Notes under the pieces: model-generated
What the model was told of the DNA's origin: nothing
The model's input: the letters and a program-made list of their open reading frames with translations, nothing else
Databases searched by the model: none
Made by a program: the position numbers and the translations under genes
Shown here: positions 40,309 through 49,346 of the stretch, piece by piece
Layout of the letters: each line of letters opens with the position of its first letter
How positions within the stretch are numbered: the first letter of the stretch is position 1
From: Streptomyces chumphonensis
GTDB lineage: Bacteria > Actinomycetota > Actinomycetes > Streptomycetales > Streptomycetaceae
Reading direction: 5' to 3'
Assembly (NCBI RefSeq): GCF_014779715.1
Contig: NZ_JACXYU010000003.1
Span: forward strand, 62,001 to 126,000
DNA length: 64,000 nt

Positions 40309-40497
40309 TCACCAGGTCGCCCTGACCTGGCGGATGATTCTCCGGCGCAGCCGCACCCTGCGGCTGCCGTCCGGGTGCAGGCGGAGCCGGTCCAGCTCCC
40401 AGTACCCGTACTCGGCCTCGTCCGTCAGCAGGCGCACGGCGGCGTTGCGGGACACCCCGCGCGGTACGTACACATCGCGAAATTCATATTCCGGCAT
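40309..40497 (-). CDS. DUF5703-family small protein
   Basis: 62 residues: MPEYEFRDVYVPRGVSRNAA, LLTDEAEYGYWELDRLRLHP, then a basic C terminus RRVRLRRRIIRQVRATW. This is the DUF5703 family, confined to actinobacteria and of unknown function; the basic tail suggests nucleic acid or ribosome binding but nothing is proven. No ribosome-binding site is close to the ATG (AAGGAGG is 20 bases away), and an AATAGAT element next to the start suggests a leaderless transcript. Confidence 0.85.
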   Translation of the reverse strand: MPEYEFRDVYVPRGVSRNAAVRLLTDEAEYGYWELDRLRLHPDGSRRVRLRRRIIRQVRATW

Positions 40498-40544
40498 CGC
40501 ATCTATTGTGCGGACAGGGCCTCCTTACGGATAGCGTCTGCTGT

Positions 40545-41270
40545 ATGTCTGATGCTGCGCAGCCGACCGCTGCCGAGGTACGTGCCTCCGCCGAGGCGCT
40601 GAAGTCCGCCCTGGACCGCCACCTCGCTGCCATCGAACGCCGGGCCTACGGGACCGGCGCCGAAGCCGACGCCGACACCGAGGTCTACGCGGCGTTCAAC
40701 GAGCTCGCCTCGGCGGGGGAGGCGTACGACGCGCTCCTGTACGACGCCTACGACGAGGTCACGCCGTTCGAGATCCCCAGTGGCGAGAGCCGCCCGCCCT
40801 ACCTCGGCCCGGACGAGCCCGGCGCCCTCAGCGTGTACATGCGCCGGGACTACACCGTCGGTGAGCCGCTGCGGCTGCTCGCGCAGGCGCAGCGCATCAC
40901 CGACCTCGACCCGGACGCCGTCGACCCCTCGCAGGGCGGGGCGGAGACGCCCGGCAGCAGCGTGCACGCCGCGCTCGGCGTGCTCTTCGGCGAGTTCGAA
41001 CCCGACGAGATCGCCACCCGGCACAAGGAGTTCGGCCTGGAGGAGGGCGACTCCACGGTCTGGGTCGTCGCGGACGAGGAGCCCGCCGAGCCCGGTGAGT
41101 GGCTGGACGCGCCCTTCGACGCCGCCGACCCGGAGCGTGTCATCTGCCGCTACGACATCAGCTCCGTCTTCGACGAGGACGACGCCGAGCGCGCGGTCCG
41201 GGCGGCCGAGGACACGGACGGCGGCGAGGACGGGACGCGCCGGGACGGCGCCCGGCTCGGCGCCGGCTGA
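40545..41270 (+). CDS. Conserved acidic protein of unknown function
   Basis: 241 residues, strongly acidic (Asp/Glu/Ala-rich), no membrane segment. Recurrent features are RASAEALKSALDRHLAAIER, VYAAFNELASAGEAYDALLY, EVTPFEIPSGESRPPYLGPD and SVYMRRDYTVGEPLRLLAQA. It is conserved next to DUF5703 and the RecD-like gene in Streptomyces, as far as I recall, but has no assigned role. ATG 40545 was chosen as the first codon of the conserved part; the transcript may be nearly leaderless. Codon use is normal. Confidence 0.8.
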   Translation: MSDAAQPTAAEVRASAEALKSALDRHLAAIERRAYGTGAEADADTEVYAAFNELASAGEAYDALLYDAYDEVTPFEIPSGESRPPYLGPDEPGALSVYMRRDYTVGEPLRLLAQAQRITDLDPDAVDPSQGGAETPGSSVHAALGVLFGEFEPDEIATRHKEFGLEEGDSTVWVVADEEPAEPGEWLDAPFDAADPERVICRYDISSVFDEDDAERAVRAAEDTDGGEDGTRRDGARLGAG

Positions 41271-41276
41271 GGCCGA

Positions 41277-41325
41277 CCGCGCGGGACGGGGGCGGCCCGG
41301 GCCCGGGCGCTCCCGTCCCGCGCGG
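41277..41325. terminator. Bidirectional terminator
   Basis: A perfect 14-bp stem (41277-41290 with 41312-41325) around a 21-base loop that itself contains CCCGGGCCCGGG, between convergent genes. Confidence 0.75.
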
Positions 41326-41337
41326 CCGCCTGGGCGG

Positions 41338-43377
41338 TCAGGTGTCGTCCGGCTCCCCGGCGGCGGCCGGGCGGGGCCGCAGCAGCTCCCGCAGCCGGGT
41401 GGTGCGGGGGGCGCCCGGCCGCTGTGCGACGGCCCGGGGGAGCGCGTCCCCCACCCCGTGGACCACGGACAGGTGGCGCTCGGCGCGGCCGAACGCGGTG
41501 TAGACCCAGCGCCGGTCCAGCGCGTCGGCGGCGTCCCCCGGGAGCACCACGACGGCGGCGGGCCAACGGCCGCCCGCGGCCTGGTGCGCGGTGATCGCCC
41601 AGGCGTGCCGCACGGCCGTGGCCACCCGGTCCTTGGCGACGGTGAACGGCCCGTGCGGACCGTCCAGCCGCAGCCCCTCCCCGTCGGCCCCGGCCACGGC
41701 GGCGAAGAGCGGGCGGCCGGGAGCGGGGGAGAAGGTGACCCGGTCGCCCGGGTCGAAGCCCCCGAACCGGCCGGGGCCCGGATTGAACCGCTCCTTGAGG
41801 GCGGCGTTCAGTGCCGTCGTGCCCGCGCCGCCGGGATGCCCGGTGGTGATGACCTGGGTGGCGCCCGGCTCGATGCCGAACGCACGCGGCACCGACTCCG
41901 CCACGAGCTGCACGGTGCGGTGCACGGCCTCGGCCGCCTCCCGGACCGGCACGATGACGATCTCCTTGCCCGGCGCGGCCACCTGCGTCAGCTCACCGAC
42001 GCCGATCCCGGAGACGAGCTCCCCGAGCGGCCCCGGATCCGGGGTGCGGGAGGTGACGCGCGGCGCGACGGCGGCGGCCAGGACGTCCTGAAGCACCTGC
42101 CCCGGCCCCGCCGAGCCGAGGACCTGCGGATCGCCGCTCAGCACCAGCCGGGCCCCGTCCGGCAGCGCTTCCACCAGGGCGGCGGCCGTCTCGGTGTCCA
42201 GCAGCGCCGCGTCCAGGACGACGAGGAGGTCCAGGGGGAGGGTGCCGTCGGCCTCCCGCCCCGGCCCCTGATCGCCCTCCAGCAGCCCGGACACCGTGAC
42301 GGCCACCGGCACCGGCGCGTCCTGCCCCGCGTCCTGGGCCGGTGGGTCCTCGGTGCCCGGGCGCGCGGGGACGAGCGCCGCGAGCCGCCGGCGGGCGTCC
42401 TCGGTGTGCGTGGCGGCGCAGGCCCGCAGCCCCATCGCGCGGGCGGCGCCGACGAGGGCTGCGGGTTCCGCGCGGGAGGCCTCGCCCCCGGTGTGGGCCA
42501 CCAGGCCGTGCGCGGCGACCGCCCGGAGGAGCTCCCCGGCCGAGGAGGAGGGTGCGGCGGAGGCGGCGGACCCCCAGGCCCCGGCGTCCTCGCCCTGCGG
42601 GGGTCGGAAGGTCGTGATCAGCCGGTGCAGTCCGTCGGCCAGGGACTCCTCGGCCACCGCCCACCGCTCCAGGCCGAGCAGCAGGGGCGCCGCTTCCCCC
42701 GACCCGGCCTCGGCGCCGTCGGCCTCCTCCGCCTCCTCGGAGGGCGGGGTGCCGTCCCCGTCGGCCCGGAAGACCAGGAGCGCACCGGTGTCCACGGCGT
42801 CCCGCACGGCGTCCTCGGGCTCGGGGACGCCGTACTGCGCGAGCTTCCGGGCCAGCACCGCGAACTCCAGGACGGTGTGGCCGGCCCGCGCGGCGGCCTC
42901 CAGCAGCCAGCCGGCCAGCGCCCGGGCGCGCCGGGGGTCGCCCGGACCGGCGTCGGCGCCGGGCTCACCCAGGGCGGCGGCGAAGGCGTCGGCCTGCTCG
43001 GGTCGGACCCCGGCCACGGACAGCAGGCGCCAGGGATCCTCCCGCAGCTCCTCGGCGGCCCGCGGCCCCAGCGCGGCCACGACGGAGGGGGCCAGCGCCT
43101 CCGGGGCGCCCCCGGCGGCGAGCACCTCGTGCACCTCCGCCGGGACGGCGACGGGCCCGGCGGGAGCGGACGCGGACGCGCCCCGGGGCCCCTGCGCGGG
43201 GGACCGGCGGCGGGCGGGGCGAGCCGGTTCGGGAGCGGGGAAGAACTCCGCGGCCGACTTCTCGCCGCTCTCCACGGCCCGCACGGCGGCCATCAGCTCG
43301 GCCGCCTTCCGGCCGGCGGTATCGGCGGTATCGGCCGCCTCGGGGCCCTCGGGGCCCGTGCCCGGGCTGGCGTTCAC
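41338..43377 (-). CDS. RecD-like helicase homologue with degenerate ATPase motifs
   Basis: 679 residues. Layout follows RecD2: an N-terminal helix-hairpin-helix region (VAALGPRAAEELREDPWRLL, SVAGVRPEQADAFAAAL), two RecA-like domains and a UvrD_C_2-like end (AWAITAHQAAGGRWPAAVVV, WVYTAFGRAERHLSVVHG). However, the Walker A position reads TGGEASRAE (296-304) instead of GGPGTGKT, Walker B reads VVLDAALLD instead of VDEASM-type, and the HKSQG motif is HQAAGG. It is thus probably not an active helicase and may be a DNA-binding or regulatory protein. GTG 43377 overlaps the stop of the aldo/keto reductase gene (GTGA). Confidence 0.82.
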   Translation of the reverse strand: MNASPGTGPEGPEAADTADTAGRKAAELMAAVRAVESGEKSAAEFFPAPEPARPARRRSPAQGPRGASASAPAGPVAVPAEVHEVLAAGGAPEALAPSVVAALGPRAAEELREDPWRLLSVAGVRPEQADAFAAALGEPGADAGPGDPRRARALAGWLLEAAARAGHTVLEFAVLARKLAQYGVPEPEDAVRDAVDTGALLVFRADGDGTPPSEEAEEADGAEAGSGEAAPLLLGLERWAVAEESLADGLHRLITTFRPPQGEDAGAWGSAASAAPSSSAGELLRAVAAHGLVAHTGGEASRAEPAALVGAARAMGLRACAATHTEDARRRLAALVPARPGTEDPPAQDAGQDAPVPVAVTVSGLLEGDQGPGREADGTLPLDLLVVLDAALLDTETAAALVEALPDGARLVLSGDPQVLGSAGPGQVLQDVLAAAVAPRVTSRTPDPGPLGELVSGIGVGELTQVAAPGKEIVIVPVREAAEAVHRTVQLVAESVPRAFGIEPGATQVITTGHPGGAGTTALNAALKERFNPGPGRFGGFDPGDRVTFSPAPGRPLFAAVAGADGEGLRLDGPHGPFTVAKDRVATAVRHAWAITAHQAAGGRWPAAVVVLPGDAADALDRRWVYTAFGRAERHLSVVHGVGDALPRAVAQRPGAPRTTRLRELLRPRPAAAGEPDDT

Positions 43378-44375
43378 AGCGTGCTCCAGTCGTGGTCGGG
43401 ATAGCGGTGCTCCGGAGCGGACACGTCGTCCAGGGCAACGGTGATCTCGTCGGGCAGCGTAAGCGCCTCCACTGACAGGGCCTCCTCCAGCTGCCCGGCG
43501 GTGCGGGCCCCGACCAGTGGTGCGGTGACGCCGGGCCGGTCGCGCACCCAGGCGAGCGCGACCTGGAGCGGGGTCACGGCCAGCCCGTCGGCGGCGATGG
43601 ACACCGCTTCGACGATGTGTTCGGCCGGTCCGGTCAGGTACGGCTCGACGAAGCCCGCCAGCCGTTCGGAGGACCCGCGCGACTCCGCCGGACACGCGCC
43701 GTCGCGGTACTTGCCGCTGAGCACCCCGCGCCCGAGCGGCGAGGCGGGCAGGAGCCCGAGCCCGAGGTCGAGGGCGGCGGGCAGCACCTCCCGTTCCAGG
43801 CCGCGTTGCAGCAGCGAGTACTCCAGCTGGACGCCCGCCAGCCGGACGCGGGTGCCGGGTGCGGCCAGCTGCCAGGTCGCGGCCTTGGCCAGCTGCCAGC
43901 CGGAGAAGCCGGCCACCCCCGCGTAGCGGGCCCGCCCGCTGCTGACCGCCAGGTCGACGGCGTGCAGCGTCTCCTCCAGCGGGGTCAGCGCGTCGAATCC
44001 GTGGACCTGCCACAGGTCGACGTGGTCGGTGCCGAGCCGCCGCAGCGAGGCGTCCAGGGCGGCGAGGAGGTGGCCCCGGGAGCCGTCGGAGCGCCGGTCG
44101 GGACGGGCGACGCCGCCGGACTTGGTGGCGATCACCAGGTCCTCGCGGGGTACCAGGCCGTCCAGCAGCCGCCCGAGCAGGTACTCCGCCCCGCCGTCGG
44201 CGTAGACGTCGGCGGTGTCGACGAGAGTGCCGCCCGCGTTCCAGAACGTCTTCAGCATGTCGGCGGCCCGGTGTTCCGCCGCGGCCTGGTCTCCTGGATG
44301 TCCGGCCCAGGTGAGGGTGCCCAGGCCGATCCGGGACACGCGCAGGCCGGTGTGGCCGAACTGCCGTTGCTCCAT
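43374..44375 (-). CDS. Aldo/keto reductase
   Basis: 333 residues, (beta/alpha)8 barrel. The catalytic tetrad is visible: Asp and Tyr in VDTADVYADG, Lys in VIATKSGG and His in LWQVHGFD. NADPH-binding features are LPASPLGRGVLSGKYRDG and APLVGARTAGQLEEAL. It reduces aldehydes or ketones of unknown identity. ATG 44375 (MEQRQFGHTGLRVSRIGLGT) is the family start. It is coupled by overlap to the RecD-like gene and divergent from the LLM oxidoreductase. Confidence 0.92.
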   Translation of the reverse strand: MEQRQFGHTGLRVSRIGLGTLTWAGHPGDQAAAEHRAADMLKTFWNAGGTLVDTADVYADGGAEYLLGRLLDGLVPREDLVIATKSGGVARPDRRSDGSRGHLLAALDASLRRLGTDHVDLWQVHGFDALTPLEETLHAVDLAVSSGRARYAGVAGFSGWQLAKAATWQLAAPGTRVRLAGVQLEYSLLQRGLEREVLPAALDLGLGLLPASPLGRGVLSGKYRDGACPAESRGSSERLAGFVEPYLTGPAEHIVEAVSIAADGLAVTPLQVALAWVRDRPGVTAPLVGARTAGQLEEALSVEALTLPDEITVALDDVSAPEHRYPDHDWSTL

Positions 44376-44380
44376 GGCCG

Positions 44381-44410
44381 TTGAGACTACTTCCGGATCT
44401 CGCGTACAGT
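44381..44410 (+). promoter_or_regulatory. Promoter of the LLM oxidoreductase gene
   Basis: TTGAGA (44381-44386), 18 bases, TACAGT (44405-44410); the leader is about 35 bases and TAAGGAGAG precedes the ATG. Confidence 0.55.
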
Positions 44411-44452
44411 CCCAGACACCCATCGTGTTACTCGGCGGTAAGGAGAGCGGTC

Positions 44453-45508
44453 ATGCGGCTCGGTATCAACCTCGGCTACTGGGGTGCCGGGATGGATCAC
44501 GACAATCTCGCCGTCGCCCAGGAGGCCGACCGGCTCGGCTACTCCGTCTGCTGGGCCGCCGAGGCCTACGGCTCGGACGCGCCCACCGTGCTGTCCTGGG
44601 TGGCCGCCCAGACCGAGCGCATCGAGATCGGCTCCGGCATCTTCCAGATCCCGGCCCGCACCCCGGCGATGACGGCCATGACCGCCGCCACCCTCGACTC
44701 CCTCTCCGGCGGCCGGTTCCGCCTCGGCCTCGGCGTCTCCGGGCCCCAGGTCTCCGAGGGGTGGTACGGCGTCAAGTTCGACAAGCCGCTCGCCCGCACC
44801 CGCGAGTACGTGGAGATCGTCCGCAAGGCGATGTCCCGGGAGCGGCTCAGCCACCAGGGCGAGCACTGGACGCTGCCGCTGCCCGACGGCCCCGGCAAGC
44901 CGATCAAGCTCACGGTGCACCCGGTGCGCGAGCACATCCCGCTCTACATCGCCGCCATCGGACCGAAGAACCTGGAACAGACCGGTGAGATCGCCGACGG
45001 CGCCCTGCTGGTCTTCTTCGCGCCCGAGCACGCCGAGGAGACCACGCTGGGCGCCGTCCGGGCCGGGCGGGCGAAGGCCGGCAAGGGCCTGGAGGGCTTC
45101 GACATCTGCCCCACCGTCCCCATGGCCATCGGCGACGACGACGACATCGAGGCGCTCGCCGACTTCTTCCGCCCCTACACCGCGCTCTACGTCGGCGGCA
45201 TGGGCAGCCGGAAGCAGAACTTCTACAACAAGCTCACCCAGCGCATGGGGTACGAGAAGGAGGCGGCCGAGATCCAGGACAGGTACCTGGCCGGGGACAA
45301 GGACGGCGCCGCCGCGGCCGTTCCCCGGCGGCTCATCGACGCGACGACCCTGCTGGGCAGCGTCGAACGCGTGGCCGACCGGATGCGGGCCTACGCGGAG
45401 GCGGGCGTCGGCACGCTCAACCTCGCCCCGGCCGGCTTCACGCTGGAGGAGCGCGTCGCCTCCCTGCGGGCCGGTGTGGAGGCCCTGGAGCGCTCCGGAG
45501 CCGCCTGA
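44453..45508 (+). CDS. LLM-class F420-dependent oxidoreductase
   Basis: 351 residues of the luciferase-like monooxygenase fold. MRLGINLGYWGAGMDHDNLA, IEIGSGIFQIPARTPAMTAM, GGRFRLGLGVSGPQVSEGWY and IPLYIAAIGPKNLEQTGEIA are typical for the F420-dependent branch. The C-terminal VERVADRMRAYAEAGVGTLN is also family-like. It transfers hydride between F420H2 and an unknown substrate; Streptomyces make F420. Its neighbours do not reveal the substrate. The gene has its own promoter and stands alone. Confidence 0.9.
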   Translation: MRLGINLGYWGAGMDHDNLAVAQEADRLGYSVCWAAEAYGSDAPTVLSWVAAQTERIEIGSGIFQIPARTPAMTAMTAATLDSLSGGRFRLGLGVSGPQVSEGWYGVKFDKPLARTREYVEIVRKAMSRERLSHQGEHWTLPLPDGPGKPIKLTVHPVREHIPLYIAAIGPKNLEQTGEIADGALLVFFAPEHAEETTLGAVRAGRAKAGKGLEGFDICPTVPMAIGDDDDIEALADFFRPYTALYVGGMGSRKQNFYNKLTQRMGYEKEAAEIQDRYLAGDKDGAAAAVPRRLIDATTLLGSVERVADRMRAYAEAGVGTLNLAPAGFTLEERVASLRAGVEALERSGAA

Positions 45509-45680
45509 CCCCCGCCGCGTAACCCCGGGCGGGTCCACCGCGTTGTCCGGGTGACGGCCGTGGCGGGGTGACCCCCCGAGCCCCCACCACGGCCGGACAC
45601 GTCCCCTCCCCGCGTCGCGCGGGCGGCGCCCGTCGAGTCCGGTTCCAGGACGTCCCGGCCGTCCCCCGCGCGCTCTGGCC

Positions 45681-45686
45681 TACGCT
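45681..45686 (+). promoter_or_regulatory. -10 element of a probable leaderless transcript
   Basis: TACGCT ends seven bases before the phosphatase ATG at 45694, and no ribosome-binding site is present; a leaderless mRNA is the simplest reading. The -35 is unclear. Confidence 0.35.
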
Positions 45687-45693
45687 GGGCGCC

Positions 45694-46404
45694 ATGCCCA
45701 CGCTCCTCCTCGTGCGTCACGGCCGCTCGACGGCCAACACCTCCGGACTCCTGGCCGGCCGTACACCCGGCGTCACGCTCGACGAGACCGGGGAGGCCCA
45801 GGCCGCCGCCCTGCCCGCCCGGCTGGCCGGGGTGCCCCTGGCCGCCGCCGTCCGCAGCCCGCTGCTGCGCTGCGGCCAGACGCTGCGGCCGCTGGCCGCC
45901 GAGCGGCCCGGCCTCACGGTCACCGAGGACGAGCGCGTCGCCGAGTGCGACTACGGCGACTGGACGGGCCGCAAGCTCGCCGAACTGCTCGACGAACCGC
46001 TGATGTCCGCCGTCCAGCAGCACCCCAGCTCCGTCTCCTTCCCCGGTGGCGAGACGATGCGGGCCATGCAGCAGCGGGCCGTCGAAGCCGTGCGCGACTG
46101 GAACGAGCGCGTCACCGCCGAGCACGGCCCGGACGCCGTCTACCTGATGTGCTCGCACGGGGACATCATCAAGTCGGTCGTGGCGGACGCCCTCGGGATG
46201 CACCTGGACCTCTTCCAGCGCGTGAGCGTCGAGCCGGCCTCCGTCACGGCGATCCGCTACACCGCGCTGCGCCCCTTCGTGGTGCGGCTGGGCGACACCG
46301 GCACGCTCGCCTCCCTGGCGCCGCAGGAGCCGGACGCCGCCGCGGACGCCCGGGGCTCCGTGCCGGGCCAGGACGGCAACGCCGCCGTCGGGGGCGGTGC
46401 GTGA
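45694..46404 (+). CDS. Histidine phosphatase-superfamily protein (MSMEG_4193-like)
   Basis: 236 residues. The phosphohistidine motif LLVRHGRSTAN is at residues 4-14; the second catalytic His lies in MCSHGDIIKSVVADALG. RSPLLRCGQTLRPLA and DERVAECDYGDWTGRKL are conserved in the branched-chain phosphatase/mutase family. The last 35 residues are Gly/Ala-rich. It is the first of three genes (with DUF3090 and SCO1664-family genes) that occur together in many actinobacteria; substrate unknown. Confidence 0.9.
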   Translation: MPTLLLVRHGRSTANTSGLLAGRTPGVTLDETGEAQAAALPARLAGVPLAAAVRSPLLRCGQTLRPLAAERPGLTVTEDERVAECDYGDWTGRKLAELLDEPLMSAVQQHPSSVSFPGGETMRAMQQRAVEAVRDWNERVTAEHGPDAVYLMCSHGDIIKSVVADALGMHLDLFQRVSVEPASVTAIRYTALRPFVVRLGDTGTLASLAPQEPDAAADARGSVPGQDGNAAVGGGA

Positions 46405-46469
46405 GCGCGTAGATCACCGTGAGCAGTAGGGTGCCATTGACCCCGTTGCCGAGACCGATGGAGCAGGAC

Positions 46470-47063
46470 GTGTCCCGTCAGGTGTTCCTCTACGACCCGC
46501 CGGACCGATTCGTCGCCGGCACGGTCGGGCTGCCCGGACGGCGGACCTTCTACCTCCAGGCCACCTCCGAGGGGCGCACGACGAGCGTCTCGCTGGAGAA
46601 GGCACAGGTCGAGGCCCTGGCCGAACGGATCGACGAGCTGCTCGACGAGGTCGTGCGGCGCAGTGGCGGCAGCACCGCCGTGCCGGCCGTGGCGCCCAGT
46701 GAGCTGTCCGACAACGAGCCGCTGACCAGCCCCGTCGACGAGGAGTTCCGCGTCGGCACCATGGCTCTCGCCTGGGACGGCGACAGCGAGCGGATGGTGG
46801 TCGAGGCGCAGGCGCTCGTCGCGCTGGAGGCCGACTCCGACGAGTCGCTCGCCGAGGCCGAGGAACGTCTCCTGCACGACGACGAGAACGGCCCGCCCAT
46901 GCTGCGGGTGCGGATCACCGGTCCGATGGCCCGGGCGTTCGCCAAGCGCGCCATGGAGGTCGTCAACGCCGGCCGTCCGCCCTGCCCGCTGTGCAGTCTT
47001 CCGCTCGACCCGGAGGGACACGTATGCCCGCGCCAGAACGGATACCGCCGCGGGGAGGCGTGA
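46470..47063 (+). CDS. DUF3090-family protein
   Basis: 197 residues: SRQVFLYDPPDRFVAGTVG, GRRTFYLQATSEGRTTSVSL, then VGTMALAWDGDSERMVVEAQ and MLRVRITGPMARAFAKRAME, ending in a Cys-rich knot CPLCSLPLDPEGHVCPRQNG that looks like a zinc ribbon. DUF3090 proteins are actinobacterial and uncharacterised, and are linked genetically with SCO1664-family proteins. GTG 46470 is chosen because GGAG lies eight bases upstream; upstream in-frame ATGs are not preceded by such a site. The stop overlaps the next GTG (GTGA). Confidence 0.9.
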   Translation: MSRQVFLYDPPDRFVAGTVGLPGRRTFYLQATSEGRTTSVSLEKAQVEALAERIDELLDEVVRRSGGSTAVPAVAPSELSDNEPLTSPVDEEFRVGTMALAWDGDSERMVVEAQALVALEADSDESLAEAEERLLHDDENGPPMLRVRITGPMARAFAKRAMEVVNAGRPPCPLCSLPLDPEGHVCPRQNGYRRGEA

Positions 47064-47959
47064 GCCCGGCCGGGCGGGGTGACGCCGCCCCCCGGGCGGC
47101 GGCTCCCGGCGCCCCGGCGCGGCCCTCCGGCGGCGACGCACCGCAGGACCGCACGGCGGCGCTGCTCGCCCGGGGCGAGCTGACCGTTGTCGGCCGGATC
47201 ACCGACGCCTCCAACGCGGTCCTGTACGCGACGGTCGCCGACGGCCGGGACGCCGTGCCGTGCGTCTACAAGCCCGTCGCCGGGGAACGCCCCCTGTGGG
47301 ACTTCCCGCACGGGACGCTCGCCGGGCGCGAGGTCGCGGCGTACGAGGTGTGCCGCGCGCTCGGCTGGGACCTCGTGCCGCCCACCGTGCTGCGCGAGGG
47401 GCCGTACGGCGAGGGGATGTGCCAGCAGTGGATCGGTCCGCCGCCGGACGGCGGGGGGCCGCCCCCGAACGCGGCGGAGCAGCTCCTGGACCTCGTGGAC
47501 GCCGAGGAGCCCGGGCCGGGCTGGAAGGCCGTCGGTCTGGCCGAGACGGCGCCGGGCAGGACGGCCCTGCTCGTCCACGCCGACGACGCGCGGCTGCGTC
47601 GGCTGGCCGTCCTCGACGCCGTCATCAACAACGCCGACCGCAAGGGCGGCCACCTGCTGCCCGCGCCGGGGGGCGGGCTCCGCGCGATCGACCACGGCGT
47701 CACCTTCCACACCGACGACAAGCTGCGCACCCTGCTGTGGGGATGGGCGGGCGAGCCCCTGCCCGAGGACGCCGTCGGCCCGCTGCGCCGCCTGACGCAC
47801 GCCCTGGCGGACGGCTCGCCGCTCTCCCGGCGGCTGTCCGCCCTGATCGACGCCGCGGAGCTGGCCGCACTGCGACGGCGCACCGAGGAGCTGCTGGCCT
47901 CGGGCCGGCACCCCGTGCCCACCGGCGAGTGGCCGGCGTTCCCCTGGCCGCCGATCTGA
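47060..47959 (+). CDS. SCO1664-family protein
   Basis: 299 residues. After a Gly/Ala/Pro-rich N terminus come LLARGELTVVGRITDASNAV, CVYKPVAGERPLWDFPHGTL, AGREVAAYEVCRALGWDLVP, VLDAVINNADRKGGHLLPAP and RAIDHGVTFHTDDKLRTLLW. The last two resemble the catalytic and metal-binding loops of a PI3/4-kinase-like or HipA-like fold, so an ATP-dependent role is possible. Function unknown. GTG 47060 with GGGGAGG upstream overlaps the DUF3090 stop; an ATG at 47024 in frame is less likely. Confidence 0.85.
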   Translation: MSPAGRGDAAPRAAAPGAPARPSGGDAPQDRTAALLARGELTVVGRITDASNAVLYATVADGRDAVPCVYKPVAGERPLWDFPHGTLAGREVAAYEVCRALGWDLVPPTVLREGPYGEGMCQQWIGPPPDGGGPPPNAAEQLLDLVDAEEPGPGWKAVGLAETAPGRTALLVHADDARLRRLAVLDAVINNADRKGGHLLPAPGGGLRAIDHGVTFHTDDKLRTLLWGWAGEPLPEDAVGPLRRLTHALADGSPLSRRLSALIDAAELAALRRRTEELLASGRHPVPTGEWPAFPWPPI

Positions 47960-48057
47960 GACCGGGCGGGGCCGTCTAGCGCCTCACCTCCGCCCGGCGC
48001 AAGGGGGCATAACAGGCCAGAGGCATGTCCCCCGCGCTGGCTGAACACGCGTCCGGT

Positions 48058-48063
48058 TAGGCT
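48058..48063 (+). promoter_or_regulatory. -10 element of the mshC promoter
   Basis: TAGGCT ends seven bases before the mshC ATG and no ribosome-binding site is seen, so the transcript is probably leaderless. Confidence 0.4.
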
Positions 48064-48070
48064 CTTGACC

Positions 48071-49300
48071 ATGCATGCCTGGCCCGCATCCGAGGTCCCT
48101 GCCCTGCCCGGCAGCGGTCGCGACCTCAGGATCCACGACACCGCGACCGGCGGTCGGGTGACCCTCACCCCCGGTCCCGTCGCCCGAATCTACGTCTGCG
48201 GCATCACGCCGTACGACGCCACCCACCTGGGACACGCGGCGACGTACAACGCGTTCGACCTCGTGCAGCGCGTGTGGCTCGACACCAAGCGGCAGGTCCA
48301 CTACGTACAGAACGTCACCGACATCGACGATCCGCTCCTGGAGCGGGCCGTCGCCACCGGCCAGGACTGGACCGAGATCGCGGAGCGCGAGACCGCGCTC
48401 TTCCGCGAGGACATGACGGCACTGCGCATGCTGCCCCCGCGGCACTACATCGGCGCGGTCGAGTCGATACCGTCCATCGTGCCCATGATCGAGAAGCTGC
48501 GCGACGCGGGCGCGGCCTACGAGCTCGACGGCGACGTCTACTTCTCCGTGGCGGCCGATCCGCACTTCGGCGAGGTCGCCGGGCTGGACGCCGCCACCAT
48601 GCGCGCGCTGTCCGCCGAACGCGGCGGCGACCCCGAGCGCCCCGGCAAGAAGAACGCCCTGGACCCCATGCTCTGGGTCGCGGCCCGCGACGGCGAGCCG
48701 CACTGGGACGGCAGGTCCCTCGGCCCCGGACGGCCGGGCTGGCACATCGAGTGCGTCGCGATCGCCCTGGACCACCTCGGCATGGGCTTCGACGTGCAGG
48801 GGGGCGGTTCCGACCTCGCCTTCCCGCACCACGAGATGGGCGCCTCGCACGCCCAGGCGCTGACCGGTGAGCACCCCTTCGCGGCGACGTACGTGCACGC
48901 CGGGATGGTCGGGCTGGACGGCGAGAAGATGTCCAAGTCGAAGGGCAACCTCGTCTTCGTCTCCACGCTGCGGCGCGACGGCACCGACCCGGCGGCCGTC
49001 CGGCTCGCCCTGCTGGCCCACCACTACCGGGCCGACTGGGAGTACACGGACGCCGTGCTCGACGCCGCCGTGGCGCGGCTCGGGCGCTGGCGGGCCGCGG
49101 TCTCGCGGCCCGACGGGCCGTCGGCCGAGGCGGTGGTCGAGGAGATGCGCGAGGCGCTCGCCGACGACCTGGACGCTCCCGCCGCACTGGCCGCCGTCGA
49201 CCGCTGGGCGGAGCGTCAGCACGCCGGGGGCGGCACGGACGAGGGCGCCCCCGGCCTGGTCTCCCGGGCCGTGGACGCCCTCCTCGGCGTAGCCCTGTAG
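48071..49300 (+). CDS. mshC: Cysteine:1-D-myo-inosityl 2-amino-2-deoxy-alpha-D-glucopyranoside ligase MshC
   Basis: 409 residues. It joins cysteine to GlcN-Ins using ATP, the third enzymatic step of mycothiol synthesis in the cytoplasm. It is a shortened cysteinyl-tRNA synthetase relative: the zinc Cys in YVCGITPYD, the HIGH-like [37 protein letters not shown] and the KMSKS loop [12 protein letters not shown] are present, while the anticodon-binding domain is replaced by a short helical end. Length and the missing tRNA domain separate it from CysS. ATG 48071 lies just after a TAGGCT -10. Confidence 0.96.
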   Translation: MHAWPASEVPALPGSGRDLRIHDTATGGRVTLTPGPVARIYVCGITPYDATHLGHAATYNAFDLVQRVWLDTKRQVHYVQNVTDIDDPLLERAVATGQDWTEIAERETALFREDMTALRMLPPRHYIGAVESIPSIVPMIEKLRDAGAAYELDGDVYFSVAADPHFGEVAGLDAATMRALSAERGGDPERPGKKNALDPMLWVAARDGEPHWDGRSLGPGRPGWHIECVAIALDHLGMGFDVQGGGSDLAFPHHEMGASHAQALTGEHPFAATYVHAGMVGLDGEKMSKSKGNLVFVSTLRRDGTDPAAVRLALLAHHYRADWEYTDAVLDAAVARLGRWRAAVSRPDGPSAEAVVEEMREALADDLDAPAALAAVDRWAERQHAGGGTDEGAPGLVSRAVDALLGVAL

Positions 49301-49316
49301 GGCGCGCCGCCGCCGC

Positions 49317-49345
49317 GCGCGCCGCCCGCCGGGGGCGGCGCGCGG
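49317..49345. terminator. Bidirectional terminator between mshC and the PAC2 gene
   Basis: A perfect 12-bp G+C stem (49317-49328 with 49334-49345), 5-base loop, between convergent genes. Confidence 0.7.
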
Positions 49346-49346
49346 T

